DNA of 64,000 nucleotides. Source: Acanthosepion pharaonis. Its lineage: Eukaryota; Mollusca; Cephalopoda; Sepiida; Sepiidae. Shown here piece by piece: positions 42,591 to 52,650 of the stretch. The notes beneath the pieces are model-generated. The model was not told the DNA's origin, searched no databases, and saw nothing but the letters and a program-made list of their open reading frames with translations. Both the position numbers and the translations under genes were made by a program. The stretch spans positions 463,501-527,500 of the forward strand of contig CAHIKZ030005580.1 in the NCBI GenBank assembly GCA_903632075.3, read 5' to 3'. Numbering within the stretch: position 1 is the first letter of the stretch; the number at the start of each line of letters is the position of its first letter.

Positions 42591-43150
42591 AGAGTTTGGC
42601 AGTTGAACTCTCCTCCAATCTAGCTTTAACATCTTAGCGGGAGAAAAAAAAACTGGCTGGTTACATGCAATACCGCGTATACCAACACCAGTCCCGATAC
42701 CTTGAGCGACTATTGAGATTAAACTAAACCCACATCTAAATTGGAACTCGTACATACGATCAATCGTTAAAGATGCGCATAATCCCCTGCCTTTACAAGA
42801 GTCAGATCAGGTTTAAAATGGATTACTACGGTTATAATTGTTCAGCAGCTACCCAGATCAGTCTCGATATAGTCCAAATTATTTTCCATCCCACAACCCG
42901 TCTTTCACAGACGTAATGTAGCAAGTCTTGCAGCGCATTATCATTATTTCTATGGAAAGTGTTCAGGCGAACTATATTCCTTAGTTCCACCACTTCTAAC
43001 CTTCAAGGCTAGGAACCGTCATACTAGACACACTCTAGCGAACCATACATTTTATCTCCGTATTCCATTGGTAAGAAGTAAGAAGTTCTCTAAAGAAGCT
43101 TCTTCACGCGAACCACTGTTCTGTAGAACCGACTACCGTACTCCGTAACC
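42591..43150 (+). pseudogene. LINE A-related ORF2 C-terminal segment, tandem unit 3
   Basis: Third repeat: GTTTGGCAGTTGAACTCTCC, the WNSYIRSI-type block with losses, then HRRNVASLAAHYHYFYGK and SFHSDSFFPRT-like decay at the end. All three share TCTATGGAAAGTGTTCAG and CTTACTTAGTTCCACC-like words. Confidence 0.7.
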
Positions 43151-43366
43151 GTTTACCTTGAGAAACTCCCGGGTTTTTTACAGGGTGAACTGCCCTGTAA
43201 AAGAAGGTTTATGATCTTTTCGTTTACCCCGTCGGTGTGTCCTGTGAGTGTTATAAAATAAAGTCTTCAGGGCTGAGTTGATGGGGATAAAGCTCTCAAG
43301 CCTGTATTTTTTTTATTTTATATTTTTCCAAAAAATAAATAAATAAATAAACAATATTAATTACAT

Positions 43367-43440
43367 TTACCGGCCTGAATGTTCGGGAAATTTCGTAGAA
43401 AATATGAGTCCTCTGACAGGACTCAAAATTGTATCGATAA
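43367..43440 (-). mobile_element. SINE 3' portion (GGCCGGTAAATG family)
   Basis: The reverse complement contains GAGTCCTGTCAGAGGACTCA (T-arm/acceptor end of a tRNA-like head), TATTTTCTACGAAATTTCCC and GAACATTCAGGCCGGTAAAT. The same order occurs at 48,175-48,240 and 50,155-50,210. Confidence 0.65.
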
Positions 43441-43494
43441 AAATAACATATAAACATAAAATATATTAAAGAATTGTTGGTCTTAATCCATTTC

Positions 43495-43497
<3 letters not shown>

Positions 43498-43562
<65 letters not shown>
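43498..43562. repeat. (AT)n microsatellite
   Basis: About 64 bases of TA repeat. Confidence 0.95.
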
Positions 43563-43565
<3 letters not shown>

Positions 43566-44012
43566 GGGTTAGGTAAAAAGATAGCTGCACACCCGCAGTG
43601 AATTATGAATTGGTTGCTAAAATCATTCCATTCTCAGGCAGGGGGTGGGGACAGATGAAATCTAATTTTACACGAAAAATAATTCATCATAGAAGATATT
43701 AGCTTATGTCTAGTTGTATGCACAGAAGAATGTTTTTCGTAAAATATTGTAATCCTGGATAACCCACTTTTCAATTTTCCCGCCAACATATATTTTAAGT
43801 CACACACCGATTACCTCCCTTGAACCAGTCAAACGATTTTTACGAACAGCGTCCATCGTTCAAATTTTAAATTTTAAGCGTACTTCAATTCCTCTTTTTT
43901 TCTCTTTTTTTTCTTGTTAATGACTCATACCTACGCCTCATTTCCTGCACTTAAACCCTAGTATTAATTTAGATAAATATAAATATATATAAATAAATAT
44001 AAATATATATAT

Positions 44013-44013
<1 letters not shown>

Positions 44014-44083
<70 letters not shown>

Positions 44084-44085
44084 AA
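44014..44085. repeat. (CA)n-(TA)n microsatellite
   Basis: About 50 bases of CA then TA repeat, preceded by AT-rich ATAAATAT units. Confidence 0.95.
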
Positions 44086-44099
44086 TATATATATAATCA

Positions 44100-44150
44100 C
44101 TTACATGCCTGAAGATGATATTGCAATATGTCTAAAGTACACGGAAAAAA
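44100..44150 (+). repeat. Penelope-like terminal motif (CCTGAAGATGATATTGC)
   Basis: CCTGAAGATGATATTGCAAT followed by ATGTCTAAAGTACACGG. GATATTGCAATAT is a palindrome set between CTGAAGA and TAAA, the layout of a degenerate hammerhead core as found in Penelope-like element termini. The family assignment is an inference. Confidence 0.35.
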
Positions 44151-44305
44151 AAAATGAATAAATACAACCATGGTACCTCCTTGCTCCTTTTAATCATGAA
44201 ACAATGACACTTATCCGTGATTACGAAAGGATTTTATTGAATTTTAACATAATTAAATTGTTTAATCAGACATGTTTAAATGAAGATATGTTGCCAAAAT
44301 ATACG

Positions 44306-44308
<3 letters not shown>

Positions 44309-44361
<53 letters not shown>
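44309..44361. repeat. (AT)n microsatellite
   Basis: Over 50 bases of TA repeat, between two copies of a ...ACACGTTTCATTAAATAATAT-like segment. Confidence 0.95.
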
Positions 44362-44363
<2 letters not shown>

Positions 44364-44364
<1 letters not shown>

Positions 44365-44560
44365 TACACGTTTCATTAAATAATATGGACAAGTGTTGTC
44401 TATTTATTTTATGTAAATTTTTCTCGTAACGTCTGACAAGTTTAATAGCATTATCGTTGAACGAAGAAAGAAATTCACAATATTGATCCATAATTTTTTA
44501 ATACAATCTAATATTTCGGCTTACATAAGCCATTATCAAATATGTCAATTACAACATATT
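44364..44560 (-). pseudogene. Possible Penelope-like element N-terminus with terminal motif
   Basis: The minus-strand frame starts MDQYCEFLSSFNDNAIKLVR and continues RYEKNLHKINRQHLSILFNE before running into (AT)n. The helical, Lys/Arg-rich pattern resembles the N-terminal region of Penelope-like proteins. Just upstream (minus strand) lies TTTGATAATGGCTTATGTAA-GCCGAAATATT, a 6-bp GGCTTA/TAAGCC stem before GAAA. The match is weak. Confidence 0.3.
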
Positions 44561-44944
44561 ATGCAATATACGGACAAGACAGTGATGATAGTCTGTGATT
44601 GTTTACATAGATGATTTCTAAGCAACGATAAACACGTGCATATAAGACGCTAGAAGCGAAAATCGCACCGCATCTCATGACGTCACACATGACCATGCGA
44701 GAGTGAATTGGAGAAGTATGAAATATGGAAAGCCGTTGGTATAAACCAATGGCTTCTGTTACCAATTACAGACATTTAAGAATATTTGTAGAGATGCCAT
44801 AATTGATTTTGTTTAGGTTGGGTTTCAACTGTTTGATGTATAATGCTTCAAGGATTTTTAGTTTTTGTCTATTGTTTTCATGTCGAAGTATAATTGTGTT
44901 TTCGACAAGTATTTTACGGAATTAAATCCGTAAAACAATTGTTT

Positions 44945-44994
44945 ATATTATTTAATGAAACGTGTATGAATGAAAAGATGCTGCCTAAATACAC

Positions 44995-45024
<30 letters not shown>
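44945..45024 (+). repeat. Inverted copy of TTTCATTAAATAATAT segment plus (AT)n
   Basis: ATTTAATGAAACGTGTATGA is the reverse complement of 44,363-44,383, and an (AT)n run follows as in that copy. Together they bracket about 560 bases. Confidence 0.6.
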
Positions 45025-45025
<1 letters not shown>

Positions 45026-45985
45026 TACTTTTTAACGTACGGACAAAAACAACTTATTCACTACAATGATTCATTCTTGTTTCGATACGTCTGGTTATGA
45101 ACAATTCTATTTACAAGCAAGCCGCTTATGGAAAGAAAAAAAATCCCTAAGAGGAAAGGAGAAGGGTAAAGAAAAGAGAGAAAAGTGAAGGAAAGGAAAG
45201 AGGGTGACAGAATAAGACAATAGTATTTGTTGATAAGAGTTTGGTGGGTGAAGGAATGTTGAGGCGTTAAGACAATGTCCTGACCCGAAAAATTTTAAAG
45301 AAACGGAAGTGTCCGCTATAGTTTTAGATACGGTGCAACGGCCAGAAATCTAAGTAAAGTACGCCAAAACTCCCAGAGAAAGGAGAGAGAGGGGGTGGAG
45401 AAAGAGGGGGGTAGAGAGAGAAAGGTTAGGGTGGAAATAGAAAAATAGGAAAACAATGAAGGAGAAAGGAGAAATAAGTATAGGGGAAGGCCATAGTAGT
45501 AATTGAAGACGCTTTATTACCGATGAAAGGTCGGGGATCTTAAAGCAAAGCCAGACCTGAATTACGCTGAATTATTCAGATTTATGCGGAAATTTCTGTT
45601 ATATGTTCTGGAATAAACCTAGTATGTAAATTAATAAATGGTCATTTAAGTAAAAAAGTTTTGGTATCTTAAATACATAAGTTATTTGGGGTATTACATT
45701 AAATTTTAGTTCAGAACCTTAAGATATAAGTAAAAAGTCATATAAAGTATGGAATGTTAATATAATTTTGTATAAGCAAATTTTGACCTATTACCAAACT
45801 CTATAACTTGTAGAATAAGTCTGGATAGGAACCAATTTATCTAATACTGTTGCTAGTATTATATACGTGCAGAAACAATTTGTAAGGGTAAGTTGCTTTT
45901 GTCCGTAATTATTGCTCTACTCATGGTACTCAGCCCTCTTTTAAATTAATGCCGTGAACGTTAGAATTATTTTCGTTCTCATTAC
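45025..45985. other. Unassigned, with a purine-rich stretch
   Basis: 45,130-45,500 is rich in GGAGAAAGG-type words without a regular period. The remainder is AT-rich, and I see no gene. Confidence 0.35.
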
Positions 45986-45996
45986 AATCGATTCGA

Positions 45997-45997
<1 letters not shown>

Positions 45998-46046
<49 letters not shown>
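45998..46046. repeat. (AT)n microsatellite
   Basis: About 48 bases of TA repeat. Confidence 0.95.
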
Positions 46047-46048
<2 letters not shown>

Positions 46049-46741
46049 TCTGTATTTAGGAAGCAAATGATTCTTTAAGGCTAAATGTTATTGAAGGTAT
46101 TAGTCTAAGTTATCGGCCACACAGAGTATACCGACTATTTTGTGTTAGGTAGACAAACGTGTTTTCACCTTCCAGTAGGCACACCGATACTAATATTAGC
46201 ATTAGTGTAGCCATTGATACGCTAACACTGAATGCGAATATAGAAAAACGAAATACGCGAACGTAACAAACAAAACATTTAATAAGGCAAACAACTTACA
46301 TATATATATTAAAAAAAAATTACATATATCCCCAAAAAATGATTGTTCATATTGTCCCAAAGGAACGAGAAGGTTTACAGGACAAGAGCAAAAAAATATG
46401 GTCTTTGATCGTCCGCAGATAAGTGAATAGAAATGACTTTTTTTTTTCGCTAGGCCGTATACATGTTGACCAGTTTCCACGTGTGTGGATGCCCTGGTGG
46501 TCAGGAAGGTAAAGAGGCCATTTCTTAAAAAACGGAAGCAAAAACTAAAAGGGATAGAAGAGTTCTCTTCTCTAAAGGGGCCGAACTCCCATGAGCTCAA
46601 TCCAAGGAAAAACAACTGTGGTCTCCTTACAAAATATTAGATGTTATGTGTAGATGAGTTTTAATGTTCGACTTTTCCAAATTGTGAATAACCCTTCTCA
46701 GATAAGTAGAAAATCCCATTAGAAATTGTCATTTCTAAAAC

Positions 46742-46805
46742 AAAGTACAAGAAAAGTGGTGCAAGCTTTCGAATTTTTAAAATCATCATCAGGTTAGGTG
46801 GAGAC
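46742..46805 (-). repeat. Penelope-like terminal motif (CCTGATGATGA)
   Basis: The reverse complement reads ACCTGATGATGATTTTAAAA then ATTCGAAAGCTTGCACC: CTGATGA, a weak palindrome, then CGAAA. This is the usual arrangement at termini of Penelope-like elements, which often carry hammerhead motifs. The body of such an element is not visible here. Confidence 0.35.
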
Positions 46806-46923
46806 AAATGGTGAGCTTTGTAGAGCTATCGGTTCAGAAGATTCACACGTCTGTCTTTACGAAGAATTGATATATATGAGATTGAAAACCCTTTACAGAA
46901 AATACCAATAAACGAGATAGCGC

Positions 46924-46925
<2 letters not shown>

Positions 46926-46971
<46 letters not shown>
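46926..46971. repeat. (AT)n microsatellite
   Basis: TA repeat next to a foldback element. Confidence 0.95.
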
Positions 46972-46974
<3 letters not shown>

Positions 46975-47192
46975 CATAAATAAAGTAAACATTGAAGTCA
47001 ACACACAGATGACAGGCTGTTTCATGCTAGGCACAATCGTGAGACTGCCCTGACAATTGCGCCTAGCATGAAACAGCCTATCGCCTCTGAGTGTTGACTT
47101 CAATGTTCACTTTTATATTTATCTTACATATCTCTATCTCTGATATTGAGCACTTCATCCCATAAATATAGCACACCTTAAATCTATATTTC

Positions 47193-47200
<8 letters not shown>
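46972..47200 (-). mobile_element. Foldback element, GACAGGCTGTTTCATGC family, full copy
   Basis: Two arms of about 55-60 bases in inverted order (ATTGAAGTCAACAC and CAGGCTGTTTCATGCTAGGC on one side; the reverse complement on the other) around a ~20-base spacer. The flank (reverse of GGTGTGCTATATTTATGG) matches 4,865-4,945 in the opposite orientation. It is flanked by (AT)n on both sides. Confidence 0.8.

Positions 47201-47229
<29 letters not shown>
47198..47229. repeat. (AT)n microsatellite
   Basis: TA repeat immediately before the tandem duplication. Confidence 0.95.
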
Positions 47230-47231
<2 letters not shown>

Positions 47232-47685
47232 TAACGGTTGAACCAGCGGGTAAAAAGTCTACGCATCACGGACAAGTTACAGAAGACGCCGCTCGAAATT
47301 ATAACAGATTGCAGTTTCATAACATAACAGGATTCTGCTTGTCTCATTTTATAATTGCAGAAGAGGAAAGTTATGTAATCAGTTGTGTGGGTCACTTCCT
47401 GGCAAGTTGATGTCCACCTTAAACAAATTTACATATCGGCACTTTCTTTCTCTAATTTTCTTTCATCTCCAACCAAATCTTGTAAACACAAACGTTGACG
47501 TGGAATGAATGACGGGAGCAGGTTTGGTGGAACTGGAAGCTTCTAGTCCTGAAAATGCAGGTTGCCGGCGAATGTAGTCATCAAGAAGAAATTAAATTCT
47601 TGGATAAATATGTAAATATTAAGGAGCCCATTGAATTCAACGCCTAGAGACGAAAGTCAGTTTCATGCTAAACGGAATTGTCAAG

Positions 47686-47742
<57 letters not shown>

Positions 47743-47750
<8 letters not shown>

Positions 47751-47989
47751 GGACAAAGTCCGACAATTATTTTGAGACATTTTTTTATGTTTATACGTTC
47801 GTTTTATAGATACAAATATTTAAGTAAATGCTCTGTTTATAATAAAGTTTTACAGGACGCATATTTTCAGGCCGGTAAATATTGTTAATACAGTTTATTA
47901 TAAACATAGCATTTACTGAAATATTTGTATGTATAAAAAGAACGTAATAAATGTCTTAAAAATAATTCTCGAGCTTTGTCCATTTCATA
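47743..47989. mobile_element. Foldback/MITE element with ~100-bp inverted ends (unit 1 copy)
   Basis: Starts TATGAAATGGACAAAGTCCG and ends CTTTGTCCATTTCATA. The arms continue inward for about 100 bases (GTTTATACGTTC, ATACAAATATTT, AGTAAATGC, GTTTATAATAAA) with scattered differences. The spacer carries GGACGCATATTTTCAGGCCG, shared with the SINE tail downstream. A preceding (AT)n hides any TA target duplication. Confidence 0.75.
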
Positions 47990-48107
47990 ATGTTTGACGT
48001 CATTTGTTTACATTTGGATACGCATCGAGCAGATATGAATGTACGAGAGAAAATCATGGAGAATTGTAGTTTAAAAACAGTAAAATCATCCTTGCTAACC
48101 GAAACGC

Positions 48108-48240
48108 TCCTCTGTGGCTCAATCGGTAAAAACACGTCAGGCTATATGACGGTTCCGTATAGGATACAGGTTCGATTCCTGTCGGAGGACGCATATTTTC
48201 TATGAAAATTTCTCGGACATTCAGGTCGGTAAATGTTATG
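48108..48240 (+). mobile_element. tRNA-like sequence and SINE tail (unit 1)
   Basis: 48,108-48,189 folds as a class II-like tRNA: 7-bp acceptor TCCTCTG/CGGAGGA, anticodon stem CGTCA/TGACG, a 14-nt variable arm with TCC/GGA, and T-arm ACAGG-TTCGATT-CCTGT. The anticodon loop GGCTATA lacks U33 and the D-stem is poor, so I call it SINE-derived and not a working tRNA. The tail CGCATATTTTCTATGAAAAT...CATTCAGGTCGGTAAATG follows, as in the copy near 43.4 kb. Confidence 0.65.
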
Positions 48241-48284
48241 CAAAAATGTAAATGATATATAAAAGACCGTATAAAGATAAAAAA

Positions 48285-48291
<7 letters not shown>

Positions 48292-48339
<48 letters not shown>
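48292..48339. repeat. (AT)n microsatellite present only in unit 1
   Basis: About 45 bases of TA before AGACAGAGACAGAGGCAG. Unit 2 has only ATATTTATAG there. Confidence 0.9.
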
Positions 48340-48343
<4 letters not shown>

Positions 48344-49010
48344 GAGACAGAGGCAGAGATAGAGAAGAATGATATTTAGACATCATATCTTCATTCAATC
48401 ATGTCCAAAGCATGTTTCATTGAATAATATAGACATATTATGTCTATCTAATTTATGATAATCCGTTTATTTTTCTAATTAGTTTCTTGATGTTAAGTTG
48501 AAATTCATCAAGGACGACGGCATAGTTTTTGGTAACCGAATTACTTTCGATCAGCTGCAAGAACATCGTCAGGAGTGAATTGCGAAGAAAAACTTAATGT
48601 AATTGTGATCGTTGTGATGGTGATTATTATAAACACGCGTGAACACGTTCTGTTTAATTATTTTGAAATGTTAGTTGCAGCTATAGTTATTTTTTTGTAA
48701 ACAAGCGTCCACAGCTTAAGGGAGCTAACCCAACATGGTAAGAATGCAACATGTCATGTAATTGAAGCATGATACTTAAATTTTATTTCTTGGTAATAAA
48801 AAAATTGAAGCTACGTATATTAAGGAGAATGTAAAATAATTCAACTGCTTAAGATGTGTAAGTAAGATATGTGTAATTTTTCAACAGATAATTTAGAAAA
48901 CAAATTAAATAAGTATTTAAATTTAGTTTGAAAATATCTTTAATATCAGTAAGTCTTGTAAGGCTTGAGTCGCTGCTTGCAATCTATTGCAGTATTCTTG
49001 AAAATGACAA

Positions 49011-49140
49011 ATGAAGGTTAAAACACGAGGGAATTTTCGTACGGACAATTTTACACTCAGTGAAACCAAACATCTGATTGATATCTTGTACGAAAACAAG
49101 AGAACATCATTAATAAAAACTGTTAAGATAAACTTGGTCT
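49011..49140 (+). pseudogene. Myb/SANT-like N-terminal fragment (unit 1)
   Basis: ATG opens MKVKTRGNFRTDNFTLSETK, then HLIDILYENKRTSLIKTVKI, before the frame enters (AT)n. The NFTxxETxxLIDILxEN pattern resembles the start of Myb/SANT-like DNA-binding domains of transposon-associated proteins. Only the first ~45 residues exist. An identical frame is in unit 2 at 50,939. A chance match is possible. Confidence 0.25.

Positions 49141-49143
<3 letters not shown>

Positions 49144-49194
<51 letters not shown>
49144..49194. repeat. (AT)n microsatellite at the junction of the tandem units
   Basis: TA repeat forms the boundary between unit 1 and unit 2. The same repeat ends unit 2 at 51,070-51,138, pointing to AT-tract-mediated unequal exchange. 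Confidence 0.9.
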
Positions 49195-49196
<2 letters not shown>

Positions 49197-49655
49197 TAAC
49201 GGTTGAACCAGCGGGTAAAAAGTCTACGCATCACGGACAAGTTACAGAAGACGCCGCTCGAAATTATAACAGATTGCAGTTTCATAACATAACAGGATTC
49301 TGCTTGTCTCATTTATAATTGCAGAAGAGGAAAGTTATGTAATCAGTTGTGTGGGTCACTTCCTGGCAAGTTGATGTCCACCTTAAACAAATTTACGCCA
49401 TCGGCACTTTCTTCTACTCTAATTTTCTTTCATCTCCAACCAAATCTTGTAAACACAAATGTTGACGTGGAATGAATGACGGGAGCAGGTTTTGGTGGAA
49501 CTGGAAGCTTCTAGTCCTGAAAATGCAGGTTGCCGGCGAATGTAGTCATCAAAGAAGAAATTAAATTCTTGGATAAATATGTAAATATTAAGGGAGCCCA
49601 TTGAAGTCAACGCCTAGAGACGACAGTCAGTTTCATGCTAAACGGAATTGTCAAG

Positions 49656-49707
<52 letters not shown>

Positions 49708-51068
49708 CGCACATATGAAATGGACAAAGTCCGACAATTATTTTGAGACATTTTTTTATGTTTATACGTTCGTTTTATAGATACAAATATTTAAGTAAAT
49801 GTTCTGTTTATAATAAAGTTTTACAGGACGCATATTTTCAGGCCGGTAAATATTGTTAATACTGTTTATTATAAACATAGCATTTACTGAAATATTTGTA
49901 TGTATAAAAAGAACGTATAAACATAAAAAATGTCTTAAAAATAATTCTCGAGCTTTGTCCATTTCATAATGTTTGACGTCATTTGTTTACATTTGGATAC
50001 GCATCGAGCAGATATGAATGTACGAGAGAAAATCATGGAGAATTGTAGTTTAAAAATAGTAAAATCAACCTTGCTAACCGAAACGCTCCTCTGTGGCTCA
50101 ATCGGTAAAAAGCACGTCAGGCTATATGACGGTTCTGTATAGGATACAGGTTTAATTCCTGTCGGAGGAGGCATATTTTCTGTGAAATTCAGGCCGGTAA
50201 ATGTTATTAAAAAATGTAAATGATATATAAAAAGACCGTATAAAGATAAAAAAAAATGATTAATATATTTATAGAGACAGAGACAGAGATAGAGAGAAGA
50301 ATAATATTTAGACATATCTTCATTCAATCATGTTTCAAGCATGTTTCCTTGAATAATATAGATATATTATGTCTATCTAATTTATGATAATCCGTTTATT
50401 TTTCTAATTAGTTTCTTGATGTTAAGTTGAAATTCATCAAGGACGACGACGTAGTTTTTGGTAACCGAATTACTTTCGATCGGCTGCAAGAAACATCGTC
50501 AGGAGTGAATTGCGAAGAAAAACTTAATGTAATTGTGATCGTTGTGATGGTGATTATTATAAACACGCGTGAACACGTTCTGTTTAATTATTTTGAAATG
50601 TTAGTTGCAGCTATAGTTATTTTTTGTAAACAAGCGTCCACAGCTTAAGGGAGCTAACCCAACATGGTAAGAATGCAACATATCATGTAATTGAAGCATG
50701 ATACTTAAATTTTATTTCGCGGTAATAAAAAATTGAAGCTACGTATATTAAGGAGAATGTAAAATAATTCAACTGCTTAAGATGTGTAAGTAAGATATGT
50801 GTAATTTTTCAACAGATAATTTAGAAAACAAATTAAATAAGTATTTAAATTTAGTTTGAAAATATCTTTAATATCAGTAAGTCTTGTAAGGCTTGAGTCG
50901 CTGCTTGCAATCTATTGCAGTATTCTTGAAAATGACAAATGAAGGTTAAAACACGAGGGAATTTTCGTACGGACAATTTTACACTCAGTGAAACCAAACA
51001 TCTGATTGATATCTTGTACGAAAACAAGAGAACATCATTAATAAAAACTGTTAAGATAAACTTGGTCT

Positions 51069-51138
<70 letters not shown>
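49195..51138 (+). repeat. ~1.95-kb tandem duplication, unit 2
   Basis: Second copy of 47,230-49,194 in direct orientation. It includes the foldback element (49,714-49,968), the tRNA-like sequence (50,087-50,169, with an extra A and a G in the D-arm region), the (AT)n runs and the 45-residue frame at 50,939. High identity implies a recent event. Confidence 0.95.
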
Positions 51139-51141
<3 letters not shown>

Positions 51142-51927
51142 ATGCGTATAAATCTCTGCTGGATAGAAAACACCAGTACCCACCCACTCATATATATATA
51201 TATATATGTGAAGTTATTTTTCTTATAAACTGAAATATAATATTCTCTACGTTAGTCAATATCCTTAGGATAATTAATGTGCGTACCGAAGAGACCTTTC
51301 CTATCCTGCCAGGGAGCAATCGAATTTCGTGTAAATAAGAAATGTTTAACAAATTTACAGTGCACCAAAAAAGAAAAAAAAATGTATATTATTCAAATCT
51401 CTTTATACTGAATGTATTTACTAAATAAATGATTTACTTCACTTGTGTATTATGTCATAAAAGAACGATTCTGGTTTTGCTTCGATAAATTACTCATATT
51501 TTCAGGTTGGCAGAATCACTGGAAAGATAAGGAGTGTTACATGAAAATAATTCATATCTTAAAATTAAATTAATGTCTGCAGTATAGAGAATTGCAGATG
51601 CAAGATTATTTTGATTATTTTGATCTCAATTACAGGCGTTGCCAGACAAAAAGTAAACGCTTGCCCCATTTGACCCTTCCCGCATATTTTCCGTTCCAAT
51701 GTGTCATTCAAATGAGCCAATTGCTCTGCGTGTCGCTTTGACAGGACTCTAAAAATATGGAATAAAGTGTTTAGATTGACTAACACTAAAAAACACAAAG
51801 ACGCATTCTACCAGTAAAGACTACTTGTTGAATATATTTACTCAACTGATCTTTGGAAAACAGGAATCTAATTCTTATCCTTCTAGATTGGATTAAATCA
51901 TAACTCTTAAGCCTTAAATGACAGCCA

Positions 51928-51961
51928 GTCTATCTATCTATATATCTATCTATCTATCCCC

Positions 51962-52028
<67 letters not shown>
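51928..52028. repeat. (CTAT)n-(CT)n-(AT)n compound microsatellite
   Basis: Three simple repeats follow each other, ending in 50 bases of TA. Confidence 0.95.
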
Positions 52029-52031
<3 letters not shown>

Positions 52032-52190
52032 GGAAAAAACGAGAATCTACTCTCGTTCTTCCCAAGAGAATCTACTCCTGAGCAATTCACAGTTAATTAA
52101 AGGAATTCTTGTAGAGCCATAATAGATCACACACGGAAGTGACAAGGCGTACCAAAAATTTCAAATAATATATTTCTTCACAGTACTCTC

Positions 52191-52193
<3 letters not shown>

Positions 52194-52243
<50 letters not shown>
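52194..52243. repeat. (AT)n microsatellite
   Basis: About 48 bases of TA repeat. Confidence 0.95.
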
Positions 52244-52246
<3 letters not shown>

Positions 52247-52548
52247 TTATATAAACACTACATTATCATGCTGATTAAATTGCCATCCATCTAACAGCAG
52301 CTCAATTTAATTGCATACCCCCGACTATTAAAACAATATTAACTATTAAGACAACAAAGCACAACATACAATACGACAAATCCTTACCAATGACATAAAA
52401 ATTCAAAATCGGATACAGTGTAAACATAACAACAAATACTAGAAGTATTAAACGTAAAAAGCAAACAGCCCAATATAATAATATTATATCAAATTTTAAG
52501 AAACCGCATTTCAAATGTATTTTTATAATTAAAAATAAAGCAACAATT

Positions 52549-52650
52549 ATATCGCGTCTTCACACGTCATGTTAGTTTTTATTAAAGACCCACATGTGGG
52601 AAAGCGTGGGTCTTTAATAAAAACTAACATGACGTGTGAAGACGCGATAT
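52549..52650. repeat. Perfect 45-bp inverted repeat (hairpin)
   Basis: The left arm 52,549-52,593 and right arm 52,606-52,650 are exact reverse complements (45 of 45), with a 12-base spacer ATGTGGGAAAGC. The arm includes ATCGCGTCTTCACACGTCAT. Inside, CCCACATGTGGG (52,589-52,600) is a second perfect palindrome, so GTGGG occurs in two alternative pairings. No ORF or obvious target duplication. Confidence 0.95.

Larger units (their letters stand above)
47230..49194 (+). repeat. ~1.95-kb tandem duplication, unit 1
   Basis: Starts CTTAACGGTTGAACCAGCGG and ends in (AT)n after CTTGGTCTCAAT. Aligns end to end with 49,195-51,138, with few substitutions. Differences sit mainly in (AT)n lengths, including an (AT)n at 48,290-48,338 absent from unit 2, and a missing stretch near 47,945. 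It contains a foldback element, a tRNA-like sequence and a short Myb/SANT-like frame. Confidence 0.95.

Noticed and set aside
46202..46615. 137-residue minus-strand frame with hydrophobic segments as a host membrane protein
   Set aside because: No recognisable domain, includes low-complexity Lys/Phe stretches from A/T runs, and lies in repeat-rich DNA. Not supported.
48108..48189. Functional tRNA gene
   Set aside because: No U33, poor D-stem, no oligo-T terminator, and a tail shared with other dispersed copies.
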